Positions 38,792 to 47,355 of a stretch of 64,000 bases of DNA are shown here, in pieces. This DNA comes from Fimbriimonadales bacterium. Lineage in GTDB: Bacteria > Armatimonadota > Fimbriimonadia > Fimbriimonadales > GBS-DC. The notes beneath the pieces are model-generated. The model was not told the DNA's origin. It saw only the letters and a list, made by a program, of their open reading frames with translations, and made no database searches. The position numbers were made by a program, and so were the translations under genes. The stretch spans positions 291,339 to 355,338 of the forward strand of contig BPGO01000002.1 in assembly GCA_026003075.1 (NCBI GenBank), read 5' to 3'. How positions within the stretch are numbered: position 1 is the stretch's first letter; every line of letters starts with the position of its first letter.

Positions 38792-38924
38792 AGTAGAGAC
38801 CTCCATAGCGCGAATTAGTATACCTATTTTCAATCATATCGGTCAAGTGCGGGCTACTGTAAAAGATGTAATTGCTCAGCGCATTCTCTCTTGCGTGTAT
38901 CGTTTGAGCCATGCACAGAGTGGG

Positions 38925-38944
38925 TATAATTTAGCCACGCTAAA
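38925..38944 (+). promoter_or_regulatory. Promoter with overlapping palindromic operator (TATAAT + TTAGCCACGCTAA)
   Basis: TATAAT at 38925-38930 is followed at once by TTAGC-CAC-GCTAA (38931-38943), so the palindrome covers the expected transcription start near 38937. A weak TTGAGC lies 15 bases upstream. The identical palindrome at 10135 suggests a shared repressor. The ATG of the DUF1028 gene follows at 38949. Confidence 0.55.
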
Positions 38945-38948
38945 CGCA

Positions 38949-39866
38949 ATGAGAACGCAAGAGTTCGGTTTGGGCACTTTCTCAATCGTGGGCGCCGACC
39001 CACGCACGGGTGAAGTGGGTGTTGCCGTTGCTTCCAAATTCTTAGCGGTGGGTTCTGTCGTGCCGTTTGCGCAGGCAGGCGTTGGAGCCATCGCCACGCA
39101 GTCTTATGCGAACACGACCTACGGACCGCGTGGATTGGAACTCATGCGCCAGAAAGTTGCTCCGCAGACGATTATTCAGCGCATCACGCGCGACGACCCA
39201 CAACGCGAACGGCGCCAAGTCGGAATTGTCGATGCTCAGGGTCGCAGCGCGACTTTTACGGGCAAGGAATGTATTCGCTGGGCAGGCGGTATCGCAGGCA
39301 AAAACTTCGCAGCGCAAGGCAACATTCTCACAGGCGAAGCCGTCGTCAAAGCGATGGCGGAAGCATTCCAGAAAACCGAAGGTGAACTCGCGCTGAAACT
39401 TATGGCAGCGTTGGAAGCAGGCGAGAAAGCGGGCGGTGACTCGCGCGGCAAGCAATCGGCGGCGATTCTCGTCGCTCGCAAAAACGGTGGCTACGGCGGC
39501 TTCGACGACCGCTACATCGACCTGCGCGTGGATGACCACAAAGAGCCTGTGCAGGAGCTGCGCCGATTACTTACCCTCCAACTGCGGTTCCGTATGCGCG
39601 AACGTGCCTACCAGCTCTATGAGCAGAAGCGCTACCTGCAAGCGTTACGCCTGTTTGCGCAAATGCTCCAAGAAACCCCCGACGACCCTGTGCTGCTCTA
39701 TGACTACGCCTGCGTGCTCGCACTCACGGGCAGCCCTAAAGCGGCAATCCGCCACCTGAAACGCGCCCTCGAACTTGACCGCACGCTGGCTGCCTTCGCC
39801 AAAGACGACCCCGACCTCAGTGCGCTACGCAACGATCCCGAGTTTCAACAACTTATAGCACGCTAA
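38949..39866 (+). CDS. DUF1028 family Ntn-hydrolase-like protein with TPR-like C-terminus
   Basis: A 305-residue protein from ATG 38949. Residues 8-210 match DUF1028: GTFSIVGADPRTGEVGVAVASK, ATQSYANTTYGPRGLELM and GRSATFTG. These proteins resemble Ntn-hydrolases and their substrates are unknown. Residues 215-305 form helical repeats (YQLYEQKRYLQALRLFAQML; then GSPKAAIRHLKRALELD) like TPRs, an extension seen in some members. The transcript leader is short and carries a palindrome. The MoaD-MoeB-rhodanese gene follows 18 bp later. Confidence 0.85.
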   Translation: MRTQEFGLGTFSIVGADPRTGEVGVAVASKFLAVGSVVPFAQAGVGAIATQSYANTTYGPRGLELMRQKVAPQTIIQRITRDDPQRERRQVGIVDAQGRSATFTGKECIRWAGGIAGKNFAAQGNILTGEAVVKAMAEAFQKTEGELALKLMAALEAGEKAGGDSRGKQSAAILVARKNGGYGGFDDRYIDLRVDDHKEPVQELRRLLTLQLRFRMRERAYQLYEQKRYLQALRLFAQMLQETPDDPVLLYDYACVLALTGSPKAAIRHLKRALELDRTLAAFAKDDPDLSALRNDPEFQQLIAR

Positions 39867-39884
39867 TCCAGGAGGTAATGAACT

Positions 39885-41360
39885 ATGCCAACCATCTATA
39901 TCCCCACCGCATTGAGACCCTATGCAGACAACCAGGCATCGCTTACGGTGGACGCCGCCACCGTCGGCGAAGCGATGCAGAAACTGACCGAGGCGTTCCC
40001 TAAGCTGCGCCAACATCTGTTCAAAGAGGATGGGCAGCTGCGCAGCTTCGTGAACCTTTATCTGGGCGATGAGGATGTGCGCCACCTGCAAGGGCTGGAC
40101 ACCCCGCTCGCGCCCGACGCCGAGCTGACGATTGTGCCCTCCGTTGCGGGAGGCAGCACTGGCACTGTAGAGAAACCCAGCGTCCACAGCCTCATCGACG
40201 ACTCGCGCTTGCAAGCCGTGAGCCTCTCGCAAGAGGAGGTGCTACGCTACAGCCGCCACTTGATTATGCCCGAGGTGACGATGGAGGGGCAACGCCGCTT
40301 GAAAGCCGCGCGCGTGCTACTGATTGGCACGGGCGGACTCGGTTCGCCGCTCGCCCTCTATCTGGCTGCCGCAGGCGTGGGCACTATTGGACTCGTCGAT
40401 TTCGATGTGGTAGACTATTCTAACCTACAGCGCCAAATTATCCACTTCACCAGTGATGTCGGGCGTCCTAAACTTCAATCCGCCATCGAGAAAATCCACG
40501 CTATCAACCCCCATGTGCAAGTGATTCCGTTCGAGACACGCCTCACCTCTGAGAACGCGCTGGACATTATGCGCGACTTCGATGTGATTGTAGACGGTAC
40601 CGACAACTTCCCCACGCGCTACTTGGTCAACGATGCGTGTGTGTTGTTGGGCAAACCGAATGTGTATGGTAGCATCTTTCGCTTCGAGGGGCAAGCGTCG
40701 GTGTTTTGGGCGGAGCGTGGTCCGTGCTATCGATGCTTGTACCCCGAGCCGCCGCCTCCTGGCTTAGTGCCCAGCTGCGCGGAGGGGGGTGTGCTGGGCA
40801 TCTTGCCGGGATTGATTGGGCTTGTGCAAGCCACCGAGACGATTAAACTCATTCTGGGCATAGGCGAGCCGTTGATTGGCAGGCTGCTGCTGCTGGACGC
40901 GCTGGGCATGCGCTGGCGCGAGTTGAAACTGCGCAAAGACCCGAACTGCCCTGTGTGCGGCGAGAACCCGACTGTGCGCGAACTCATCGACTATGTCGAG
41001 TTCTGCGGGCTACGCGGCGAGGAAGTGGTGGAAACCGATGGCTTGCCCTGCATCACACCGCAAGAGCTAAAGCGCCGCTTGGACGCAGGTGAACCGCTGG
41101 TGCTGCTCGATGTGCGTGAGCCTTACGAACTCGAAATCAGCCGCCTACCGAATATCAAGCATATCCGCATGGCGGAAGTGCCCGAGCGCGTCCATGAACT
41201 CAACCCCGCCGACGAAATTGTGGTGATTTGCCGCTCGGGCGGGCGCAGCGGGCAAATCACGCGCCTGTTAATGCAAATGGGCTATCGGCGTGTAAAGAAC
41301 CTGGCAGGTGGCATGAACGCCTACGCGCAAGAAGTAGACCCCAATCTGCCTGTGTATTAA
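39885..41360 (+). CDS. MoaD/ThiS - MoeB/ThiF - rhodanese three-domain fusion
   Basis: A 491-residue fusion. Residues 1-90 are a beta-grasp sulfur carrier (MoaD/ThiS/CysO-like) ending in VAGG at 87-90. A short linker leads to a MoeB/ThiF adenylyltransferase (about 112-370) with the ATP motif GTGGLGSP (148-155), the DGTDNFPTRY segment and Zn ligands CYRC and CPVC. Residues 388-490 are a rhodanese domain with active-site loop CRSGGRS. The three parts are the carrier, its activating enzyme and a sulfur donor. However, the carrier's Gly-Gly must be free to be adenylated, so cleavage after GG or use of other carriers is needed. CAGGAGG precedes ATG 39885. Confidence 0.92.
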   Translation: MPTIYIPTALRPYADNQASLTVDAATVGEAMQKLTEAFPKLRQHLFKEDGQLRSFVNLYLGDEDVRHLQGLDTPLAPDAELTIVPSVAGGSTGTVEKPSVHSLIDDSRLQAVSLSQEEVLRYSRHLIMPEVTMEGQRRLKAARVLLIGTGGLGSPLALYLAAAGVGTIGLVDFDVVDYSNLQRQIIHFTSDVGRPKLQSAIEKIHAINPHVQVIPFETRLTSENALDIMRDFDVIVDGTDNFPTRYLVNDACVLLGKPNVYGSIFRFEGQASVFWAERGPCYRCLYPEPPPPGLVPSCAEGGVLGILPGLIGLVQATETIKLILGIGEPLIGRLLLLDALGMRWRELKLRKDPNCPVCGENPTVRELIDYVEFCGLRGEEVVETDGLPCITPQELKRRLDAGEPLVLLDVREPYELEISRLPNIKHIRMAEVPERVHELNPADEIVVICRSGGRSGQITRLLMQMGYRRVKNLAGGMNAYAQEVDPNLPVY

Positions 41361-41412
41361 CGATCCAGGCGCGATTGGGACGGGGAATGTGGATGCCTTC
41401 CCAATTTAGTGA

Positions 41413-41470
41413 CTCCTCGCCCGCTCGGAACAATAGACGGCGAACCGTCCTCCCGAGCGAAGGCGAGGAG
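41413..41470. repeat. Long branched palindrome between convergent genes (REP-like)
   Basis: CTCCTCGCC (41413-41421) pairs with GGCGAGGAG (41462-41470), and CGCTCGG (41422-41428) with CCGAGCG (41453-41459). An inner hairpin GACGG-CGAA-CCGTC sits at 41436-41449. It lies between two convergent genes and probably ends both transcripts. Its arms resemble the palindrome at 6688-6739. Confidence 0.7.
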
Positions 41471-41482
41471 CTTGTCTCGAAC

Positions 41483-42418
41483 TTATGCTTCAGGTTCCGG
41501 TCGCCCGTAGCCGCGCATGATTTCTTGAATCTGTTCTACGAGGCGCGCGGCTTCCTCGTAGGGGCGTTGCCAGATGTTGCGCCCGAAAATCAGTCCGATT
41601 GCGCCGGCTTCCATCGAGAGGCGCACCTTGTTCAGCACATCGGCGTCGTTGCCCTTCTCGCCCCCCGAGAGCAGCACGAAGGTATTCACAGCGGAGTTGA
41701 TGACACGCTGAATGCGTTGCTCGTCATTCTCTTCCAGTTCGTTGTAGGGCTTGGGGTGCTTGGCGCGCTCTTCAGGCGGGGCAAGTTTGGGGAAGTTCAC
41801 CTTCACGATGTCGGCGCCCAGCTCGGCGGCGACCCGAGCCGCGTAGTCGACAGCCCAGAGGCTGTCGCGTCCGCCTTTCGCCTGCACCGCCTCGCCACGC
41901 GGGTACGCCCACACAATCAGCGGCATCCCGTACTCGTCCGCCGCCGCACGCACCTCCATAAACTGACGGAAGTCGTCGTCTTGGCGCGGCGACCCAACAT
42001 AGAGTGTGTATCCCACCGCATCTGCGCCCAAGCGTACGGCATCTTCCACGCGCGAGTTCAACGGTGAGAGCGCATGAGCATCGGAAGGAATCTCCGTCTT
42101 GCCGTTCAGTTTCAGAATCAGCGGAATCTTGCCCGCAAACTTCGCAATGTACTTCTCAGCGATACCATATTGAAACGCCACCGCCGAAAAGCCCAAATCG
42201 ATCGCTAATCGGCAAATGTAATCGGGGTCGCCCGAAGGGGGGTATGGGAAAAAGTCGCGTGGACCGTGTTCCAGCCCTTGATCGTAAGGCAACACCATCA
42301 GCGTGCCGTTGCCAATCCCGTACTTATACATCATTCGGTACAGGCGTGTGCGCTTGCCCGTACTGAGATGCGGTAAATCGCTCAAGGAAAGCCGTTTAGT
42401 TGGCATAGTCGCAATCAT
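41483..42418 (-). CDS. fbaB: Class I fructose-bisphosphate aldolase (DeoC/FbaB-like)
   Basis: A 311-residue aldolase of the archaeal/FbaB type. LMVLPYDQGLEHGPRDFF near residue 40 and GADIVKVNFPK (the Schiff-base lysine) near 205 are characteristic, as is LLSGGEKG for phosphate binding. It cleaves fructose 1,6-bisphosphate in glycolysis and forms it in gluconeogenesis. ATG 42418 follows GAGAGGTGG closely. It converges with the MoaD-MoeB fusion gene. Confidence 0.92.
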   Translation of the reverse strand: MIATMPTKRLSLSDLPHLSTGKRTRLYRMMYKYGIGNGTLMVLPYDQGLEHGPRDFFPYPPSGDPDYICRLAIDLGFSAVAFQYGIAEKYIAKFAGKIPLILKLNGKTEIPSDAHALSPLNSRVEDAVRLGADAVGYTLYVGSPRQDDDFRQFMEVRAAADEYGMPLIVWAYPRGEAVQAKGGRDSLWAVDYAARVAAELGADIVKVNFPKLAPPEERAKHPKPYNELEENDEQRIQRVINSAVNTFVLLSGGEKGNDADVLNKVRLSMEAGAIGLIFGRNIWQRPYEEAARLVEQIQEIMRGYGRPEPEA

Positions 42419-42439
42419 GGTTCCACCTCTCTACAGGGG

Positions 42440-42445
42440 ATTATA
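42440..42445 (-). promoter_or_regulatory. fbaB: -10 box of the aldolase gene
   Basis: TATAAT on the minus strand ends 21 bases before the aldolase ATG, leaving a short leader with GAGAGGTGG. Confidence 0.55.
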
Positions 42446-42520
42446 CCTAAGCAGCAAGTTTTTTCACTGCAAGAACGATGCAACGGAAATCCCCTGACAC
42501 GCCTGGGATAAAAGCCTTCG

Positions 42521-42982
42521 TCATTCCGCGGGATCGCCCCCTGCTTGCTTCGCCAAGATCAGGCTCATGGCGTGGATTGCCAGTAGGTAGCTCTCTGCAC
42601 CGAATCCGCTGATGCATCCCACACACACGGGCGCAATCAGAGAGATGTGGCGAAACGGCTCACGGGCGTAGATGTTGCTCAGGTGTACCTCGATTGTGGG
42701 CAGTTGGATGGCACTGATAGCGTCGCGCAGCGCGATGCTGGTATGCGTGTACGCTCCTGCGTTGATAATCACGCCGTCCGCCCACGCGCGCGCCTCGTGG
42801 AGCGCGTCAATCAGCGCGCCTTCGTGGTTGGATTGCACATGGCGCAACTCGATTCCCTGCGACCGCGCATAGTCGCAGGTGCGCTGTACAATATGATCCA
42901 GCGTCTCGCGACCGTAGATATCCGGCTCCCGAGTGCCCAGCAAGTTCAAGTTTGGTCCGTTTAGCAATAGAACATGCCACAC
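42521..42982 (-). CDS. aroQ: 3-dehydroquinate dehydratase, type II
   Basis: A 153-residue type II dehydroquinase (shikimate pathway). The N-terminal [20 protein letters not shown] carries the catalytic Tyr. [13 protein letters not shown] follows near residue 53, and [17 protein letters not shown] near 74 and [15 protein letters not shown] near 97 complete the family pattern. GTG 42982 stands seven bases after TATCTT without a Shine-Dalgarno site, another leaderless start. Confidence 0.95.
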   Translation of the reverse strand: MWHVLLLNGPNLNLLGTREPDIYGRETLDHIVQRTCDYARSQGIELRHVQSNHEGALIDALHEARAWADGVIINAGAYTHTSIALRDAISAIQLPTIEVHLSNIYAREPFRHISLIAPVCVGCISGFGAESYLLAIHAMSLILAKQAGGDPAE

Positions 42983-43051
42983 GCCTAATAAGATACCGTA
43001 AATCAGCGCGTGGTGTGATGCGGGGCTGGGGTATGCTTCAGAGTCAGGTCG

Positions 43052-43507
43052 TCATTCCCGTTTTTGCATCGCTTTGCGCCATTTCTCGCACAGATCTAAC
43101 GCCTCACGCGCCTGTCGCCACAGCATCTGTTCCTGTTTGAGCTGCTCCGAAGGCGAGAGGTCGGGCGTGGCGTGCTGCAGTTGCGGGGGTGGGGTCTCTA
43201 AATAGCGGCGTACAGCTTGCAAAAACGCATCGTAGAGCGCCGCCGTCTCGGGCGGCAAGGCGTCGGGACCGCGCTCCAGTTGCACGAGTTGCGCAAGGGT
43301 TTGAAGGCAGAAGTGGCATGCTTCCTCGCGAACGGCGTGCCAAAGGTGGGGCGGCAGGGTGCGTGCGTGCTTGTGCTTATCGCGCTGACGACGCGCCAAG
43401 TGGTGAATCGCCTCCGTCGCCAGCTGCACAGGCACACTCAGCAGCGGCAGCTGAAAGGTCTGCGCAATCTCCTGCGCGATCCAGTCCCTCGATAACGACC
43501 GACGCAT
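43052..43507 (-). CDS. Hypothetical helical protein downstream of the tRNA nucleotidyltransferase
   Basis: A 151-residue, predicted all-helical cytoplasmic protein without a recognised family. I chose ATG 43507 because starts further upstream (for example GTG 43606) overlap the preceding coding region by 40 bases. The start is uncertain and no ribosome binding site is evident. It includes a His/Lys-rich segment (RRQRDKHKHARTLPPHLWH) near residue 39 and two Cys. It probably shares a transcript with the nucleotidyltransferase gene. Confidence 0.5.
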   Translation of the reverse strand: MRRSLSRDWIAQEIAQTFQLPLLSVPVQLATEAIHHLARRQRDKHKHARTLPPHLWHAVREEACHFCLQTLAQLVQLERGPDALPPETAALYDAFLQAVRRYLETPPPQLQHATPDLSPSEQLKQEQMLWRQAREALDLCEKWRKAMQKRE

Positions 43508-43566
43508 GCCGTATCGAAGGACATAGAGGTAGACAAATGTAAACCTATGTGCGTCCCCAAAACGAT

Positions 43567-44949
43567 TTACTGGCGCTCTTTCAAAAATTCTTTTGCCAGA
43601 TTCCACGCGCCCTCGACATCATCAGGTGCGAGCCTGCCCTCGATGATTTGTTCTTCCAGATAGGCTTTGATTTGCCCCACCAAAGGTCCTGGCTTGAGAC
43701 CGAACCGTTCGATGATTTGCTTGCCAGAGAGCGGGCTGCGCCAGCGTTGCGGGGGCTGTGCTTCTTGCAATTTTTGGATGCGCTGACGCAACGCGGCGAT
43801 ATCGGCATGCACTACATCGTGGCGTTGCGCCTTGATATCTGCCTCCACTAAACGCAATAGCGGCTCCAGCAAATCGCCTGCATCGCGAATCAGGCGGCGC
43901 ACGGCGGAATCTGTCCATTCGGGTGTGTAGAAGCCCGGACGCATATGCAGTTTCACGAGCTTGACGATGCGCTCGACAACGGCATTCGGATAACGCAAGG
44001 AGCGTAGCCAGTCCGCCGCTATTTGCGCCCCCACGCGGTCATGTTCGTAGAAGTGCACCCCACCATGTTCATCCACCGTGCGCGTGGCGGGTTTGCCGAC
44101 ATCGTGCAAAAGTGCAGCGAGGCGTAGCTCCCACGCAGGCATCTCCAGCCCTTCGGAGTTCACGAACGCCACTGTCTTCAGACTATGCTCCCATACATCG
44201 TAAAGGTGGTACTCGTTCTGTGTACAGCCGACCATCGGCAACAAGGGCTGCCCAAACTGATGCAATAGGCGCGTCTCTAATAGCATCTGCAGCCCCTCCG
44301 CTGCACGGGGTAGGTCCATCAGGCGTGTGAACTCGGTTTGGATGCGCTCGATGCTGACAATCACGAGGCGTTCCGCCTGCTCCAGAATTGCTTGATACAC
44401 AGGGGGGTCTATCGTAAAATCCAGTTGCACCGCGAACCGTACGGCGCGTAGCATGCGTAAAGGGTCTTCGTAGAATGTCGCGTGGGGATCGCGCGGCGTA
44501 CGTAGCCGCTTCGCTTGCAAATCGGTCAACCCCACGCCCAGCGGATCGACGATTTCTCCTGTGTGTAAGTTTTCCAGCAAAGTATTGACTGTAAAATCGC
44601 GGCGCAGAGCGTCTTCGTAGAGGGTGGCTGGGTGCACCTCCTGGGGCTTACGGCTTGCGTCCCGATAGGACTCGGCGCGGGCAGTCGCCAGCTCCACCAG
44701 CGTCTCGCCGATATGCACCATCGCGGTGCCGAACCGCGGATAGGTGATAGGGCGGTGGTTCGCGATGCCGCGCTCGTAGAGAAACTGCGCCAACTGCAGC
44801 GCGTCCCCCTCCAGCACGAGGTCAATATCGTTCGGTAGGGGGCGACCAAGCAGCTTATCGCGCACATATCCCCCCACGAGGTAAACCTTCCCCTCGTAGG
44901 GCGTACCTGCTAACCCCGTTCGAAGGCGCTGTAGGGTGTCTTCAAGCAT
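43567..44949 (-). CDS. CCA tRNA nucleotidyltransferase / poly(A) polymerase family with HD domain
   Basis: A 460-residue class II nucleotidyltransferase. The head domain has VYLVGGYVRDKLLGR near residue 23 and the metal-binding DIDLV near 41. RRDFTVNTL, DLQAKRLRTP and EDPLRMLRAVRFA follow. The C-terminal half has an HD-type motif (ALLHDVGKPATR near 275) as in bacterial CCA enzymes with phosphohydrolase activity. Role: repair or addition of CCA ends of tRNAs, or A-addition only. Which cannot be decided from motifs alone. Confidence 0.92.
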   Translation of the reverse strand: MLEDTLQRLRTGLAGTPYEGKVYLVGGYVRDKLLGRPLPNDIDLVLEGDALQLAQFLYERGIANHRPITYPRFGTAMVHIGETLVELATARAESYRDASRKPQEVHPATLYEDALRRDFTVNTLLENLHTGEIVDPLGVGLTDLQAKRLRTPRDPHATFYEDPLRMLRAVRFAVQLDFTIDPPVYQAILEQAERLVIVSIERIQTEFTRLMDLPRAAEGLQMLLETRLLHQFGQPLLPMVGCTQNEYHLYDVWEHSLKTVAFVNSEGLEMPAWELRLAALLHDVGKPATRTVDEHGGVHFYEHDRVGAQIAADWLRSLRYPNAVVERIVKLVKLHMRPGFYTPEWTDSAVRRLIRDAGDLLEPLLRLVEADIKAQRHDVVHADIAALRQRIQKLQEAQPPQRWRSPLSGKQIIERFGLKPGPLVGQIKAYLEEQIIEGRLAPDDVEGAWNLAKEFLKERQ

Positions 44950-44952
44950 GGT

Positions 44953-46278
44953 TCAAACAGACAACTCCTGCTCAATCAAGTCAATCCAATCTTCTACCCA
45001 CTGGTCTGCAGGTTCATCAACAGGCGCACGCTCGCGTCGTCTTTGACAGAGTGTTTCCACATAAGCCATTACCCACTCACGAAAAATTGCATCAAGTTCA
45101 GGCTCCAAACTCGCACGCTGTACCTGCATCTCAAGCCAGGATTGTATAGAAAGTATATATATCTCCACTCCTGTAGTCTCCCGAAGAGATAGAACCGCGT
45201 CGGCAATATCTTGACGCATGTCGGGGGGCTGATCTACGACAAATCCAACGATTTCAGGCAATTTCCCTTCTAGCTTCTCTGCAAGTTCGTACAATTCATC
45301 CAATAGATAGGGTTTACCATACTTCGCATCCCATGCCTCGACAACTATTCCTTCTTCGTTTACAATTTCTACATCGGCTATATTGCGGTGTTTTTTATTT
45401 GCTGTCCTCATTTGGCAAAGCGGAAGCAAACTTCCCAAGAGAGCCTTCCGATCCTCAAGAACCTGAAGAAAACTATGCATGCCAATTTCAAGAAGCCTTG
45501 CGGAATAAGAAGAGCGGTTGATATGACGAAGGATTATCGCTTGGACAAGTGCGGCGTTGGGAAAACCGCCTAGCCAACGATTGGTAATCTCGATCGCGTA
45601 ATCAGTTCTCTTGCGGAATAGCTCGGCGCGGTTCCTCAACTTCGCTAATAAGTACCTAAGGGCTTGGCAGCTGTCTACAGCATCCGATTCGATTAGGTCA
45701 ACTAAGTCGAGCCATGCTTGTTTTGCACCCCTCACAGCTGCTTTGTAAAATTGAGTGTACGGATAGTTTTCTGCTAAACTGCGCGTCATGAATAAGCCGT
45801 CCTTATTAATTCGAAGCAATCCATGCTTGCGTAGAAACGGCGTGACGAACTGAGAGTCGAGCCGCCGCATCGAGATGCCCTCGCGCCAGGAAAAGTCACC
45901 TGTACCCCCCTTGTGCAAGCGTATACTTTGAGATGGCTCCAGACACTTGATGACAAGTTGCAGAATCGCAAGTCCAGCCACAGCGCGTCCCATCTCGCTG
46001 GTAACCGATTCCACAATCTGGTCGAGTAGCCCCATGACCTCGCTTGTAAGCGAGACATGTTCTATGGTAACGGGCAACTCCTCGTAGAGTTTATTTAGCC
46101 ATCCATTGTGCAGTTGGCTTATGATGTGTTCATAGCGTTTCCGCGCCTCTTTAGAGGGGCGTCCTTCTTCAAAGACCATCGAACTACCGTCCTCGAACAC
46201 TAACTCGCTCCTGTCGCGATAAACGCGCAGGTGCGGCTCCTGGCGTCTCCGAGACAATCCGCGCTTTTGGGATCCCAT
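44953..46278 (-). CDS. Putative restriction endonuclease partner of the adjacent methyltransferase
   Basis: A 441-residue protein starting one base after the methyltransferase stop (TAA-G-ATG), so the pair is translationally coupled. A PD-(D/E)xK-like core is seen at IADVEIVN (D302) and VVEAWDAKYGK (D317, K319), followed by a helix. The rest is mainly helical and resembles no family I can name. Base composition is visibly more AT-rich than in the flanking genes, which suggests horizontal acquisition. Gene order strongly supports a nuclease; the cleavage site is not predictable. Confidence 0.75.
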   Translation of the reverse strand: MGSQKRGLSRRRQEPHLRVYRDRSELVFEDGSSMVFEEGRPSKEARKRYEHIISQLHNGWLNKLYEELPVTIEHVSLTSEVMGLLDQIVESVTSEMGRAVAGLAILQLVIKCLEPSQSIRLHKGGTGDFSWREGISMRRLDSQFVTPFLRKHGLLRINKDGLFMTRSLAENYPYTQFYKAAVRGAKQAWLDLVDLIESDAVDSCQALRYLLAKLRNRAELFRKRTDYAIEITNRWLGGFPNAALVQAIILRHINRSSYSARLLEIGMHSFLQVLEDRKALLGSLLPLCQMRTANKKHRNIADVEIVNEEGIVVEAWDAKYGKPYLLDELYELAEKLEGKLPEIVGFVVDQPPDMRQDIADAVLSLRETTGVEIYILSIQSWLEMQVQRASLEPELDAIFREWVMAYVETLCQRRRERAPVDEPADQWVEDWIDLIEQELSV

Positions 46279-46279
46279 C

Positions 46280-47341
46280 TTATACGAAAAACTCCAGCAG
46301 ACTCGGCTGCACTTCTACTTCGTCGACGCGGCGACAAGCCATTTCACAGTAATCGGGATTAATCTCAAACCCTATATAATGCCGCCCCATGCGCTTGGCA
46401 ACCGCCGCCGTAGTCCCCGAACCCAAAAACGGGTCTAACACCACATCGCCAGGTTCGGTCGTGAGATTCAGGAGCTCTTGGACAAGAAATTCGGGATACA
46501 CTGCAGGGTGATTAACCGATTTGGAAGCAATTACGGGGCACTCGATGACATCACGCTTGATGGCTCTATCATACATTCGAATGATTGTAAACCCCTTATT
46601 CTTGAGATGGCTTTTGCGCCCGCCTTCGTATCCACCATAAGCCTCCGAATGAATACCTCTTATTTTCATCCGAAAGGAGGCAATCTCACCTCGTTGAACC
46701 TCCGCAATCGCCTGCTGCAACGCAACACGCGCTTCTTGTTTTTGTTCGGGAGAGAGATCAGACTTCTCGATGAGTTCCAAGTATTGTTTACCAACATTGT
46801 TGCCCGCTTTGACACGCTGCCGAGTTAAGTCACGATGCGCCAAGAAACGGTCATAGAAATACTTATACTCGTTGGACTTGACGAAGTGAAAGATGGGTTC
46901 CGTGCTACTTACAAGCCTTCGCCGATACTGGCGTGGCTCAGGATTAGGCTTCACCCAAGTGATGAGGTTAATGAGCTTAACTCCTGTACGCTGAAGGGCT
47001 TCGTGCGCAAAGAGATAAGGCGCCAAGACGAGAGATCCTTCGACATACTTGTCGCCGATATTGAAGAAAATACTACCTGTATGCTTCACACAGCGCACGC
47101 ATTGCTCAAAAATATCGAGTAGACTCTCGATATAATCGTCCAACGAGGCTTCATTGCCCAACCCTAAACCGCCATAGTCGCGTTGTTGATAGTAGGGTGG
47201 GCTAGTAATTACCACATCGACACACTCGTCAGGCAACTGACGCAGTAAAGCGTGGCTATCTCCTTGTACAATCTGATCAAGGCAAGGGATAGGCACTTCT
47301 GAACTCTTCGATTGCGCAAGTAAGGATCGACCGTCCATCAT
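46280..47341 (-). CDS. Site-specific DNA methyltransferase, beta class (probable m4C)
   Basis: A 353-residue enzyme. The catalytic motif comes first, as VITSPPYYQQRDYGG (SPPY, typical of N4-cytosine methylases). The AdoMet motif is near the C-terminus, DVVLDPFLGSGTTAAVAKRMGR, giving beta-class order. ATG 47341 lies six bases after TATGAT, a leaderless arrangement; GTG 47368 would overlap the permease gene by 13 bases. It forms a restriction-modification pair with 44953-46278. N6-adenine specificity is less likely but not excluded. Confidence 0.9.
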   Translation of the reverse strand: MMDGRSLLAQSKSSEVPIPCLDQIVQGDSHALLRQLPDECVDVVITSPPYYQQRDYGGLGLGNEASLDDYIESLLDIFEQCVRCVKHTGSIFFNIGDKYVEGSLVLAPYLFAHEALQRTGVKLINLITWVKPNPEPRQYRRRLVSSTEPIFHFVKSNEYKYFYDRFLAHRDLTRQRVKAGNNVGKQYLELIEKSDLSPEQKQEARVALQQAIAEVQRGEIASFRMKIRGIHSEAYGGYEGGRKSHLKNKGFTIIRMYDRAIKRDVIECPVIASKSVNHPAVYPEFLVQELLNLTTEPGDVVLDPFLGSGTTAAVAKRMGRHYIGFEINPDYCEMACRRVDEVEVQPSLLEFFV

Positions 47342-47355
47342 TAAAAAATCATACC

